64,000 nucleotides of DNA from NCBI GenBank assembly GCA_963692995.1, contig OY843611.1:2790001-2854000 (forward strand). The letters run 5' to 3'. Numbering within the stretch: position 1 is the stretch's first letter; each line of letters starts with the position of its first letter. Made by a program: the position numbers and the translations under genes. The DNA is from Bin87 sp963692995. GTDB taxonomy: Bacteria > Chloroflexota > Dehalococcoidia > Lucifugimonadales > UBA3495. The notes under the pieces were generated by a model. It saw only the letters and a list, made by a program, of their open reading frames with translations. It did no database searches and was not told the origin of the DNA. Shown piece by piece: positions 1 to 8,083 of this stretch.

Positions 1-297
1 CATCATCTCGTCTTCGACATCGAAGACCCTTTCGGCAACGACCATCTTGAGTTCGTTGACCTTCTGGTAACTGGGATATTCGCCCTCTTCCTCAAAGCGG
101 TCGAATATCTTTTCGCCGTCCAGATAAATCTCGAGGCGGCCCCGGTCGGACGGGGTCAGTTTAACGGCGACGTCTCCCGCGTTTTGAGAGCGCCAGAACT
201 CTATCGCCAGCCACGTGGCGAGGCCGTGGTAGCCTCAAGGTACGCAATAGACGATATCGACTTCAACTTTGCCGAACTCGGACCTGGTCATTGCCAT
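1..297 (-). CDS. SelW/Rdx-family selenoprotein, partial at left edge
   Basis: Thioredoxin-like Rdx (SelW/SelT/SelH) family, thought to act in thiol redox. The frame opens at ATG 297 behind GGGAG and reads through a single in-frame TGA (237-235, codon 21). The local sequence is VYCVPUGYHGLATWL, which is the family's CxxC/CxxU redox motif with UGA at the second Cys. The region after the UGA is typical of the family: LDGEKIFDR, then EEEGEYPSYQ and NELK. Bacterial SelW-like proteins with CxxU are known. A small hairpin follows the UGA (CCACG 229-225 with CGTGG 215-211), where a bacterial SECIS would sit. The C-terminus lies beyond the window. A TGC-to-TGA nonsense mutation is the alternative, but intact family features on both sides argue against decay. 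Confidence 0.8.
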
Positions 298-402
298 TTG
301 TGCTTCTCCCGTTAGTCGGTCGTTAAGCAGGGGGATGCGCTTTCTCACCGTGCGCCCCTCACTTTACATCGTTGCGGCGGAAAAGGGGTAATTTGATCGG
401 GG

Positions 403-759
403 TCACCAGCTTTCCAGCATACGGATAAAGTTCGCCATTTCCCCTTTGCCGAGGCGGATTTCAGCGCCGTTGGGTGGCCAGCCGTAGAACCGAGAATGAA
501 ACGAGTTCGCCATACCGTAGTAGGCGTACAAGATCGGCGGAGCGCCCGCGTCGTCAATCAAGCGCATCACCGTATCCGCCAGGGCGCTGTGCGATCCATG
601 AAACCACCCCCGGCGCTCGGCGACGGCTTTGATGGCGTGGGCGGCCGCGCCCCAGAGCTTGTTGCTGGCCTCTTCCAACTCGCCGCGCTCAACCTCATCG
701 TCCACTAAAGCAAGCAAGCGCCAACTGCGTTCCGAGTGGTAATCGACAACTGTGGTCAT
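403..759 (-). CDS. PaREP1/HEPN-like helical protein
   Basis: 118 aa, predicted all-helical. The segment ASNKLWGAAAHAIKAVAE followed by a Trp and GSHSAL resembles PaREP1-family proteins, small HEPN-like proteins of unknown function found in archaea and some bacteria. No catalytic RxxxxH motif of an active HEPN RNase is visible. It lies about 100 bp from the SelW-like gene on the same strand; only a weak ribosome site is seen before ATG 759. Family assignment is from pattern memory and is moderately sure; function is unknown. Confidence 0.55.
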   Translation of the reverse strand: MTTVVDYHSERSWRLLALVDDEVERGELEEASNKLWGAAAHAIKAVAERRGWFHGSHSALADTVMRLIDDAGAPPILYAYYGMANSFHSRFYGWPPNGAEIRLGKGEMANFIRMLESW

Positions 760-809
760 CGCGCGCGCTCACGTCCGAGTAACTGTTCGTGGTCGGGTTG
801 GTTCCGCGT

Positions 810-1229
810 TTAGACGCGGGCGCTGGCCTGGCCCACGGCGGTCTTGTCGCCGTTCTGGTTTTCGCAGTACACGTCAACGGTAACCAGCGTGCTGCCGTCG
901 TCCTGGGCATCCCGGCTGTTGACCTGCCCGTGGACGGTCACCGTGTCGCCGTGCTTGACCGGGCGCAGGAACTTGAGATTGACGTTGCCGGAGCGGTGAA
1001 AGGCGTCGGCGCCGATGAACTTGCGCATGGCCTCGGTGCAGAAGGCGATGCTCATGCGGCCGGAGGCAATGGCATAAGTAGTGCCCAGGCGTCGGGATGC
1101 CAGCTCCGGGTCGTTGTGGATGTTGGCCCGGTTCAGGATGCCGCAAGCTTCAAACTGGTTAATCACGTCCTGGGTTATGTGCTTGCTGATAACGGGGAGC
1201 GTTTCGCTGTCTAGTCTTGGGAATGCCAT
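810..1229 (-). CDS. MaoC-like hotdog dehydratase (second subunit)
   Basis: 139 aa hotdog-fold protein of the MaoC/(R)-hydratase type, expected to act on enoyl-CoA thioesters. The segment ANIHNDPELASRRLG matches the position of the hydratase motif (DxNPxH...), but the usual Asp before the Asn is not obvious, so it may be the non-catalytic half of a heterodimer. The C-terminal part, LKFLRPVKHGDTVTVHGQV, is typical of the fold. Its ATG (1229) lies inside the preceding MaoC gene (19 bp overlap) behind AGGAG, so the two are translationally coupled and likely form one enzyme. Confidence 0.75.
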   Translation of the reverse strand: MAFPRLDSETLPVISKHITQDVINQFEACGILNRANIHNDPELASRRLGTTYAIASGRMSIAFCTEAMRKFIGADAFHRSGNVNLKFLRPVKHGDTVTVHGQVNSRDAQDDGSTLVTVDVYCENQNGDKTAVGQASARV

Positions 1230-1636
1230 TTCTTGCCCAGCTCCTCGGGTTTCTTGATCTGGTAGGTACGCATTTTCTCGATGACACGCCCATCCTCGTC
1301 GGTGGCGGTAGCCTCAATGACCAGGTAGGGCTTCTCCCGGCGGAGGTACTTGTCGTGGATCCGGCCGGTGACGCGGATTTTCTTGCCGGGAATGGGGGGG
1401 TTGAACAGGTCAACCTCGTTGCCGGCGTTAATACTGCCGGTCTGGTCGTCGTAGGCAAGGGCCAGCGAGGTGGCGTCGTGCTTCACGGCGATGGTGGGAA
1501 ACACCGCGTCAGGATCGTCCACGGCGCGGCGGTAGAGGTCAACCATTTCCTGGGTGAGCAGGTACTCGTAGGAGCCCAGCTCCTCACCAACCCGCACCGC
1601 GTCGTAGTCGAAGAGGGGAAGTTCCTGTTCTGCCAT
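1211..1636 (-). CDS. MaoC-like N-terminal hotdog protein (first subunit)
   Basis: 141 aa from ATG 1636 (MAEQELPLF...), chosen because GGGAG lies 9 bases upstream; a longer frame exists but lacks a site. It resembles MaoC N-terminal/FAS1-type dehydratase domains: FPTIAVKHDATSLAL, then NAGNEVDLFNPPIPGKKIRVTGRI and a thioester-type strand rich in charged residues. With the overlapping gene at 810-1229 it resembles split heterodimeric hydratases such as ChsH1/ChsH2 of steroid side-chain degradation. Divergent to the TPP enzyme genes across a shared upstream region. Confidence 0.72.
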   Translation of the reverse strand: MAEQELPLFDYDAVRVGEELGSYEYLLTQEMVDLYRRAVDDPDAVFPTIAVKHDATSLALAYDDQTGSINAGNEVDLFNPPIPGKKIRVTGRIHDKYLRREKPYLVIEATATDEDGRVIEKMRTYQIKKPEELGKKWHSQD

Positions 1637-1710
1637 AATGGGACACTCCCAGTATCGGTTGCATTGGGTAATGCTAACGATACCGCAGCAGTGGTCACCC
1701 GTCAATCAAT

Positions 1711-1764
1711 CGGGACGCGGGCATCGCACGGGACGCGGGCATCGCACGGGACGCGGGCATCGCA
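1711..1764. repeat. 18-bp tandem repeat, 3 perfect copies
   Basis: Three perfect head-to-tail copies of CGGGACGCGGGCATCGCA in the divergent intergenic region, ending 3 bp before the -35 box of the promoter for the TPP enzyme genes. One of many short tandem triplications in this window. Confidence 0.95.
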
Positions 1765-1767
1765 AAA

Positions 1768-1796
1768 TTGACCCGGCCCCTATGGGTTACTATAAT
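1768..1796 (+). promoter_or_regulatory. Sigma-70-type promoter
   Basis: TTGACC (1768-1773), a 17-base spacer and a perfect TATAAT (1791-1796). It faces the two-subunit TPP enzyme genes, whose first start codon is 88 bp downstream. Confidence 0.8.
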
Positions 1797-1883
1797 CGGC
1801 AGACACCACGGCATTAGCCGGCCTTTGCCTAGGCAACGGAAACCGTGCCTGCCGGGTTCATTGCGCAAATGAGGAGGAATTTC

Positions 1884-2402
1884 ATGGTTGAACAGCAGGC
1901 AGCAGTGCTGAGCCCTGAAGCTCTGATTGAAGAGTTCCAGAAGAACGGCGTCACCCACGTGGTGACCATTCCTGACAGCGAGACCAACTACCTGTACGAG
2001 TTGATGAAGGAAGAGTCCTGGCTCGACATCGTGCCCGCCTCCCGGGAAGGCGAGACCTTCGCTATCTCCCTGGGGCTGCTGATCGCCGGCAAGACCCCGG
2101 TGGTCCTAATCCAAAACACGGGCATGATGGAATCGGGCGACTCCATCCGGGGCATGGCCCTGGACTCCGGGTTCCCGCTGGTCATGGTGGTCGGTTATCG
2201 TGGCTGGAACCGCCACGGTGTTATAACCGACTCGGCGGCCCGCTATACCGAGCCCTTCCTGAACGCCTTTCGCATCAACTACTACCTGGTGGAGCAGGAT
2301 GCCGACAGTCCGCGCATTTCCACCGCCTTCGAGGAGGCCCGAACCACCAAGCGGCCGGTTGCTATCCTCGTGGGCGACGAATACCACGGGTTCAACCGCT
2401 AG
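1884..2402 (+). CDS. TPP-dependent decarboxylase, alpha (PYR) subunit, ComD-like
   Basis: 172 aa from ATG 1884 behind GAGGAGG. It resembles the PYR-domain subunit of sulfopyruvate/phosphonopyruvate decarboxylases (ComD): FQKNGVTHVVTIPDSETN at the N-terminus, REGETFAISLGLLIAGK containing the TPP-activating Glu, then IQNTGMMESGDSIRG and PLVMVVGYRG. The partner PP-domain subunit is the next gene, separated by a repeat element. Substrate is not determined: sulfopyruvate is the namesake, but the MaoC, DUF35 and thiolase neighbours suggest an acyl-CoA-linked pathway rather than coenzyme M synthesis. Confidence 0.75.
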   Translation: MVEQQAAVLSPEALIEEFQKNGVTHVVTIPDSETNYLYELMKEESWLDIVPASREGETFAISLGLLIAGKTPVVLIQNTGMMESGDSIRGMALDSGFPLVMVVGYRGWNRHGVITDSAARYTEPFLNAFRINYYLVEQDADSPRISTAFEEARTTKRPVAILVGDEYHGFNR

Positions 2403-2414
2403 GCCGTGCTTAAA

Positions 2415-2483
2415 AACCCCGTCATTCCCGCGAACCCCGTCATTCCTACGAACCCCGTCATTCCCGCGAAAGCGGGAATCCAG
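2415..2483. repeat. Tandem 18-mer array ending in a REP-like palindrome
   Basis: Three copies of an 18-bp unit (AACCCCGTCATTCCCGCG, one with two changes) run into a REP-like palindrome (2457-2483: GTCATTCCCGCG, AAAG, CGGGAATCCAG). It lies between the two subunit genes, so the transcript would carry a hairpin there. Eight similar palindromes occur elsewhere in the window. Confidence 0.9.
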
Positions 2484-2619
2484 CGCGTACAAAATAAAGC
2501 CGGTTCTCCGCTGGCAACGATTTTCCGGGTTCCGGCTTTCGCCGGAAAGACCGTGTGATTTCCAGTTTCTAAACCGGCCCTGGACGAATAACCCTTCAAC
2601 AAAATTACGGAGGCCAAGA

Positions 2620-3210
2620 ATGATCCATGCCGAGGACGTATTCCGAGTATTCCAGGAACACCGGGGCGATGCCATCGTCATTCCCACCGGCACTTCCGGA
2701 CGCCACTGGCGGGAATTCACCACCAACGAAAACCGGGACCTGAACCTGGGCGGCGCCATGGGGCAGACCACTTCGGCGGCCCTGGGACTGGCCTTGGGAC
2801 TGCCGGACGAAAAGGTGGTGCTGTTCGATTCCGAAGGCGCGCTGCTGATGAACATGGGAATACTGGCTACCATCGCCGGCAAGCAGCCGAAAAACCTCTG
2901 CCACATCTTGCTGGACAATGAGTGCTACGCCACCACCGGCGGCCAGCCGGTTCCCAACGCGCAAGAGATCAACTACGCCGGTGTAGCCAGGGAATCCGGT
3001 TATTCCGCCGCCTACAGCTTCGAGGACCTGGAAGAGTTTGCCACCAACGTGGAGCAAATAATGCAGGAAACCGGCCCGGTGTTCGTCGCCATCAAAGTGG
3101 TGCCGGAGGTGGAAAACGAGCCCATCGGCATGCGGGTGCGCGCCCCGGCCCGCAGCCGCGCCGAAACCGTCCGGGACTTGCGGACGGAGTTGGGCATCAG
3201 CGCCGATTAG
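2620..3210 (+). CDS. TPP-dependent decarboxylase, beta (PP) subunit, ComE-like
   Basis: 196 aa from ATG 2620 behind ACGGAGG. It is the PP-domain partner of the upstream gene: NLGGAMGQTTSAALGLALG, then the cofactor loop LFDSEGALLMNMG, then NLCHILLDNECYATTGGQP, all typical of ComE/phosphonopyruvate decarboxylase beta chains. The TPP-Mg motif is normally GDGxLLMN; here the first positions read DSEG, so metal coordination may be altered. The C-terminus MRVRAPARSRAETVRDLR also matches the family. Expected to form an alpha2beta2 enzyme with the upstream subunit. Confidence 0.75.
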   Translation: MIHAEDVFRVFQEHRGDAIVIPTGTSGRHWREFTTNENRDLNLGGAMGQTTSAALGLALGLPDEKVVLFDSEGALLMNMGILATIAGKQPKNLCHILLDNECYATTGGQPVPNAQEINYAGVARESGYSAAYSFEDLEEFATNVEQIMQETGPVFVAIKVVPEVENEPIGMRVRAPARSRAETVRDLRTELGISAD

Positions 3211-3241
3211 TGTCCGGGGTTGCCGATTAGTGTCCGGGGTG
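3202..3241. repeat. 20-bp tandem duplication across a stop codon
   Basis: Two copies (one mismatch) of GCCGATTAGTGTCCGGGGTT; the first contains the TAG stop of the ComE-like gene, so the stop region has been duplicated. Confidence 0.9.
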
Positions 3242-3456
3242 GTTGACGCTCCGCGGCAATGTCGCGCGCGCCTGTCCTTCTTGGCCACCGTGGGCCTCCC
3301 CGGTCGGGTTGGCAGTTGTTTCGATAAAGCAGTTGTTCCGACCAGGATGACCCGGTGGCCGGCTTTCCGGACGACCCGGTGGCTGGCTTCTTGCCGCCGG
3401 GTTCCCGTTACACCACGTCAGGGCGCTTTGCCGGCGCCCACTGCTGGAGACCAGTC

Positions 3457-3867
3457 ATGCCCAAGATAATCCCGGTTCCCGATGAACTCAGCCAGCCCTT
3501 CTGGGACGCGGTGAACGCGCAACGCCTGGCCCTCCAGAACTGTACCGCCTGCGACAAGCTCCAGTACCCGCCCCGGCCCAACTGCCAAGTTTGCGGCTCC
3601 GCGGATGGGCTGGAGTGGAAAGAGGTGGCAGGCCGGGGCCATGTCGCCACCTGCGTCGTCATCGAAGACGGTCGCCTCAACCGTCGAATGCCCGACCAAC
3701 CCTACAATCTTGCCCTGGTGACGCTGGATCAGGATCCCACCGTGAACTTCTACTCCAACCTGCCGGGCGTCCCGGCCTACCAGGCGCCGGTGGGCGCCGC
3801 CGTGGCAGTTACCTTCGAGGAAGTGGCCCCCGGCCAATTGATCCACGAGTGGCGGGTGGTGGAATAA
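3457..3867 (+). CDS. DUF35 Zn-ribbon/OB-fold protein
   Basis: 136 aa from ATG 3457 (GGAGA 7 bases upstream). The N-terminal helix (SQPFWDAVNAQRLALQNC) leads into a rubredoxin-like zinc ribbon with Cys29, Cys32, Cys43 and Cys46 (CTACDK...CQVCGS), followed by an OB-fold beta barrel. DUF35 proteins are obligate partners of thiolase-like enzymes, for example in the archaeal thiolase/HMG-CoA synthase complex and the Ltp2-ChsH2 retro-aldolase of steroid catabolism. The thiolase-like gene follows directly, which fits that role. Confidence 0.88.
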   Translation: MPKIIPVPDELSQPFWDAVNAQRLALQNCTACDKLQYPPRPNCQVCGSADGLEWKEVAGRGHVATCVVIEDGRLNRRMPDQPYNLALVTLDQDPTVNFYSNLPGVPAYQAPVGAAVAVTFEEVAPGQLIHEWRVVE

Positions 3868-3875
3868 CCATTACT

Positions 3876-3920
3876 CATCGAAGATTCACGCATCGAAGAT
3901 TCGCGCATTGAAGCTTCACG
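3876..3920. repeat. 15-bp tandem repeat, 3 imperfect copies
   Basis: Three copies of CATCGAAGATTCACG-like units directly after the DUF35 stop codon and before the thiolase-like gene. Confidence 0.9.
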
Positions 3921-3957
3921 CTGATTCGTGAATCTGCGGTAAGCAAGAGGACGGACT

Positions 3958-5274
3958 ATGACCAGCAGCAGCAACTTCCAGTGGCGCCGGGACCGGGACG
4001 GCCTGGGCGTGTGGGAACACCGGGGCCAGGTGGCCGTCGTCGGCTACGGTCATTCGCCGGTGGACCGGCGGTGGGACGGCGAGAACCTGGATACTTCCCT
4101 GGGCGCTTACACTATTATGGCCTGTGAAAAGGCCATGGCGCAGGCCGGCGTCACCATTGACCAGGTGGACGGCATCGTATGCTGCGACAGTCACATCGCC
4201 GGCGGCAGCGGCGGGTCCGCCTCCCAGTGGGCGCCCCGGCCCTACTTCGATCCACCCTATGACACGGAGTATGGCCTGACCCTGATCAACGCCCAGTGGC
4301 TCATCAACACCATGGGCTTCCGTAACGTCAAATTCGCCCCCACCGGGGTGCCGACCATCGGCGAGATGGTGGGCCTGGCCTCCCAGGCCGTAGGCGACGG
4401 TGTTTGCTCCACCTGCCTGGTCATCTATCCCACCGGCAACCTGGAAGGCCGCTACCGCCGGGGCGGCGAGAATGCCGACGACTACGCCCGAGGCCCACGC
4501 CAGTGGACGGTGCCCTGGGGCAACCACGGCGGCAACGACTTCATCAACATCTTTCCCCACCTCCAGTACTTGATGCGATACGGCGGCGAACACGCCGACC
4601 TTGCCCCCTTTGTCATCAACCAGCACAAGAACGGTATGCTCACTCCCTGGGGGTACAACGCCACCCACAACATCCGGCCCATATCGGTGGAAGACTACAT
4701 CGGCTCCCGGCCCATCTTGAACCCCCTGCGCATCTGGGACTGCGACCGTCCCGTCAACGCCTCGGCGGCGTACCTCTTCACCACGGCCCAGCGGGCGCAG
4801 GATCTGAAATCCACGCCCGTGTACGTGCTCAACCATTCCCAGCACAACTTCCCCTTCCGTACCACCCAGCCCGACCTGGACGAAGTGGAGATGTGGACCG
4901 ACCGGCAGGCCGCCCGCATGTACGAAGGCGCCGGCCTGGGCCCCGCCGACGTGGACATCTTCAACCCCTACGACGGCTACTCCATAATGACCCAGTTCTT
5001 CCTGGAGGGCTTCCAGTGGCACGGGGTCAAGCGGGGCGATGCCCTGGCCTTCTACGCCGGGGACATCAGCGTAAAGGGGCCCCACCCGCTCAGTTCCAGC
5101 GGCGGCAACTTGGGCAATGGCCGCACCCGCACCGCCATGTACACCGACAGCATTGAGCAGCTGCGGGGCGACGCCGGCGACCGCCAGGTAACCGTGCGGG
5201 CCGAAACCGCCCTGTGCGCCTTCACCACCCCCAGCAGCGGCGGCTGGCTGATGCTGGGCAAGCACCCTTCCTGA
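3958..5274 (+). CDS. Thiolase-like protein (SCP-x/Ltp2 type)
   Basis: 438 aa from ATG 3958 behind AAGAGGA. Thiolase fold: VAVVGYGHSPVDRR opening, MACEKAMAQAGVTIDQVDGIVCCDS around the usual nucleophile region, and a C-terminal half with GLGPADVDIFNPYDGYSIM and HPLSSSGGNLGNGRTR. This matches lipid-transfer/thiolase-like proteins, which often work with a DUF35 partner as retro-aldolases or acyltransferases. The set here (MaoC pair, DUF35, thiolase-like) suggests hydration followed by C-C cleavage of an acyl-CoA side chain. Substrate unknown. Confidence 0.82.
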   Translation: MTSSSNFQWRRDRDGLGVWEHRGQVAVVGYGHSPVDRRWDGENLDTSLGAYTIMACEKAMAQAGVTIDQVDGIVCCDSHIAGGSGGSASQWAPRPYFDPPYDTEYGLTLINAQWLINTMGFRNVKFAPTGVPTIGEMVGLASQAVGDGVCSTCLVIYPTGNLEGRYRRGGENADDYARGPRQWTVPWGNHGGNDFINIFPHLQYLMRYGGEHADLAPFVINQHKNGMLTPWGYNATHNIRPISVEDYIGSRPILNPLRIWDCDRPVNASAAYLFTTAQRAQDLKSTPVYVLNHSQHNFPFRTTQPDLDEVEMWTDRQAARMYEGAGLGPADVDIFNPYDGYSIMTQFFLEGFQWHGVKRGDALAFYAGDISVKGPHPLSSSGGNLGNGRTRTAMYTDSIEQLRGDAGDRQVTVRAETALCAFTTPSSGGWLMLGKHPS

Positions 5275-5397
5275 TGCTCCCGGAACGCTCGTAACAACGC
5301 CGTTCCGGAGCCGGCCCGGCGGCCCGGAAGAGGCCGGCCATGGCTGAACGATGGATCCGGCGCAAGGCTCAGACCCAATCGGCAGAGCTGGCGATAC

Positions 5398-5451
5398 ATG
5401 AACGTTATCCCCGGCATGAACGTTGTCCCCGGCATGAACGTTGTCCCCGGT
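5398..5451 (+). repeat. 18-bp tandem triplication carrying three start codons
   Basis: Three copies of ATGAACGTTRTCCCCGG(C/T) in frame at the 5' end of the nspC-like gene; each supplies an ATG in the same frame. Confidence 0.95.
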
Positions 5452-6630
5452 TGGTTTGAACGACCGGGCGCCGGGCCCGCCGGGAACGAGCCGTTGGAAA
5501 CGCCCGCATTCATCTACGATGAGGCGGGTATCTTCCGGCTGCTGCGGAAGGCCGCGGCAGTCCGGGAAAACGGCGGTTGCCAACTGCTTTTCGCCGTAAA
5601 GTCCTTCTGCTTCCGCGACGCGCTGGAACTGATGGCCCCCCACTTGGACGGCTTCGCCGTCAGTTCACTCTTCGAGGCGAAGCTGGCGCGGTCGGTTTTG
5701 GGAGACCGGGGCGCGGTGCATTTCACCACGCCGGGCCTGCGACCACGGGATGCGGCGGAACTGGGCCGGCTTTGCGACTATGTTGCCTTTAACTCGGTCA
5801 GTCAGTGGCGCGCTTATCGAGACGCCATGTCTCCGTCGGTCGAGTGCGGTCTGCGGGTTAATCCCGAACTGTCTTTCATCGATGATGCCCGTTATGATCC
5901 ATGCCGGCCGGGGTCCCGGCTGGGCGAGCCCTTGACTACGGTGGCCGACATCCTTGACGAACCGGATTCCGTCTCGGGCCTTTTACTCCACACCAACTGC
6001 GACGCTACCGACTTCGGCCAACTGGAAGCTACCGTGAATAAAATTCGCCGCAGCCTTGACCACCGATTAGAAGACGGCCGGCTGAAGTGGGTGAATCTGG
6101 GCGGCGGATACCTGTTTGATGATGGATCCGGCGGCGACGCCCCCGACCCGATGCCCTTGTACCGCACGCTGGATTTTCTACAGCGACGCTGCGGTCTGGA
6201 CACGATTATCGAACCCGGAGCGGCCCTGATACGCACCGCTTGCTACCTGGTGTCCACTGTGCTAGACCTCCACGAAGGCGACGGCCGCCGAACCGCGATT
6301 TTGGACACCACTGTGAACCATATGCCGGAGGTGTTCGAGTACCAGTATGAGCCGGACGTTCTGGGCCATCGGGACGACGCCGATTGGGCCTGTACGCTGG
6401 CCGGATGCACCTGCCTCGCCGGTGACGTCTTTGGGGAGTACCGCTTCGACCATCCGTTGGCGGTGGGCGACCGGGTGGTGTTTCTCAACATGGGCGCCTA
6501 CACCCTCGTCAAGGCTCATATGTTCAACGGCGTCAATCTTCCGACGATTTACGCCCTTACCCCGGATGGTGAACTGCTGACGAAACGACGCTATGTGTAC
6601 GACGATTTCGCAGCGCGATGGGGAACCTGA
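5398..6630 (+). CDS. nspC: Carboxynorspermidine decarboxylase-like PLP enzyme
   Basis: 410 aa, alanine-racemase-fold PLP decarboxylase. FAVKSFCF carries the PLP Lys, FNSVSQWRAYRD and CGLRVNPELSF are typical of NspC, as are YDPCRPGSRLG and the GLLLHTNCD segment; NLGGGY binds phosphate. NspC makes norspermidine or spermidine from the carboxy precursors. The HFHTLCE-like Cys region is altered to LHTNCDATDF, so substrate range could differ. The N-terminus consists of three tandem copies of MNV(I/V)PG, each with its own ATG (5398, 5416, 5434), and no clear ribosome site, so the start is uncertain. It overlaps the DUF3326 gene by 13 bp, implying coupled expression. Confidence 0.72.
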   Translation: MNVIPGMNVVPGMNVVPGWFERPGAGPAGNEPLETPAFIYDEAGIFRLLRKAAAVRENGGCQLLFAVKSFCFRDALELMAPHLDGFAVSSLFEAKLARSVLGDRGAVHFTTPGLRPRDAAELGRLCDYVAFNSVSQWRAYRDAMSPSVECGLRVNPELSFIDDARYDPCRPGSRLGEPLTTVADILDEPDSVSGLLLHTNCDATDFGQLEATVNKIRRSLDHRLEDGRLKWVNLGGGYLFDDGSGGDAPDPMPLYRTLDFLQRRCGLDTIIEPGAALIRTACYLVSTVLDLHEGDGRRTAILDTTVNHMPEVFEYQYEPDVLGHRDDADWACTLAGCTCLAGDVFGEYRFDHPLAVGDRVVFLNMGAYTLVKAHMFNGVNLPTIYALTPDGELLTKRRYVYDDFAARWGT

Positions 6631-8030
6631 GCAACGTCATGGCAACTGCTGAACTGTACGAGCGGGAGCTGATAGTCCCCGCCGCCGGGTCGAAAACAAC
6701 CCTGCGCCAGCGGCTTTGCCAGGGCGTGGCGCGTCAACTGCAACCAGGCGAGGTTCCCATCAGGCTCGCGGTCACGGGCCGGGTCCGTATCCCGGCTTCC
6801 GATCACCCGGCTTCCGGTCACCCGGCTTCTTCGGATCAAGACGGCTATCACTGCGAAGTTGGCCTGCTGCGCGGGTTGGCGGGCCAACGGCGCGCGGCGT
6901 CCCTATTCCGCCTGGATCGCCGACCCGTGGCCAACTCCGAGCGGTTCAACGCGGTGCTGCTGGTTCCCACCGGGGTGGGAGCCGAGATCGGCGGTCACGC
7001 CGGGGACGCCATGCCGGTGGCCGCCCTGATGGCCGCGGTCTGCGACACCCTGATCACCCATCCCAACGTGGTGAACGCCTCGGACATCATTGAGATGCCG
7101 GCTAACTCCCTTTATGTGGAGGGCAGCGTAATCGCCCGGCTGATGCAGGGTCAGTTGGGTTTGCAGCGGGTTCGCAACAATCGTTTGCTGGTCGTGATCG
7201 GCCCCCACGACGACGAACTTTTCGTCCATGCGGCCATCAATTCAATCAACGCGGCCCGCACGTCCTATGGCCTGCTCCAGCCGCAGGCGCTCCAGCTGGA
7301 ACACGGCCTGGAGATGGACTCCACCTACGCCCGGTCCGGGCGGGCTGCCGGCCGGGTGCGGGGGCTGGAACCGCTGTTTGCGGAATTGGACCGGCGGCGC
7401 GACCAATATGACGCCGTAGCCATCACGTCTCTGATCCGAGTGCCGGCTGGCTACCATTTCGAGTACTTTGACCGTATGGGCGACCTGGTCAACCCCTGGG
7501 GCGGTGTGGAGGCCATGCTGACCCATGCGATTTCATCCCGATACGACGTGCCTTCGGCCCATGCTCCCATGCTGGACAGCCGGGAGATTGCCAATGCCGA
7601 CCCCGGCGTGGTCGATCCCCGCATGGCGGCGGAGGCCGTGTCGCTGGCGATGATCCAGTGCATCCTGAAAGGGCTTCAGCGCAGTCCCCGGCTGGTCACC
7701 CACCCGGAAGCCCGGCTCCATCATAGCGTTCTCAACGCTGCCGACGTATCATGCCTGGTGATCCCCGACGGATGCGTGGGGTTGCCTACCCTGGCCGCTT
7801 TGGAGCAGGGCATAACCACCATCGCCGTGCGCGAGAACCGCAACCTGATGCGCAATGATCTCACGGAACTGCCCTGGGCGGCGGGTCAGCTGCGCATTGT
7901 GGAGAATTACTGGGAGGCCGCCGGCGTAATGGCCGCCCTGCGCGCCGGGGTGGACCCGGCGACGGTACGCCGGCCGCTGACCGGGGCGGCGGTGTCCCGG
8001 CCGGCGCAACAGACGCCTCGGGACGCCTGA
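6618..8030 (+). CDS. DUF3326 domain protein
   Basis: 470 aa from ATG 6618 (an in-frame ATG at 6639 is equally possible; neither has a strong ribosome site). It matches the DUF3326 family: VPTGVGAEIGGHAGDAMPVA, then DTLITHPNVVNASDI and NSLYVEGSVIARLM, with a C-terminal VSCLVIPDGCVGLPTLAALEQGI. Function is unknown. It overlaps the PLP decarboxylase gene, so the two probably serve one pathway. Three 15-bp repeats at 6791-6835 encode HPAS-type repeats in an otherwise poorly conserved N-terminal region, suggesting a tolerated insertion. Confidence 0.75.
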   Translation: MGNLSNVMATAELYERELIVPAAGSKTTLRQRLCQGVARQLQPGEVPIRLAVTGRVRIPASDHPASGHPASSDQDGYHCEVGLLRGLAGQRRAASLFRLDRRPVANSERFNAVLLVPTGVGAEIGGHAGDAMPVAALMAAVCDTLITHPNVVNASDIIEMPANSLYVEGSVIARLMQGQLGLQRVRNNRLLVVIGPHDDELFVHAAINSINAARTSYGLLQPQALQLEHGLEMDSTYARSGRAAGRVRGLEPLFAELDRRRDQYDAVAITSLIRVPAGYHFEYFDRMGDLVNPWGGVEAMLTHAISSRYDVPSAHAPMLDSREIANADPGVVDPRMAAEAVSLAMIQCILKGLQRSPRLVTHPEARLHHSVLNAADVSCLVIPDGCVGLPTLAALEQGITTIAVRENRNLMRNDLTELPWAAGQLRIVENYWEAAGVMAALRAGVDPATVRRPLTGAAVSRPAQQTPRDA

Positions 8031-8083
8031 TCATTCGCCCCGACAGTTGTTGCGCCGGCCGCTGATCCGGGGGCCGCCACACC

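Noticed and set aside
1711..1764. CRISPR-like array
   Set aside because: Copies are directly adjacent with no spacers; none of the window's arrays has spacer structure and no cas gene is present.
3916..5643. 575-aa minus-strand frame
   Set aside because: Shadow of the thiolase-like and nspC-like genes.
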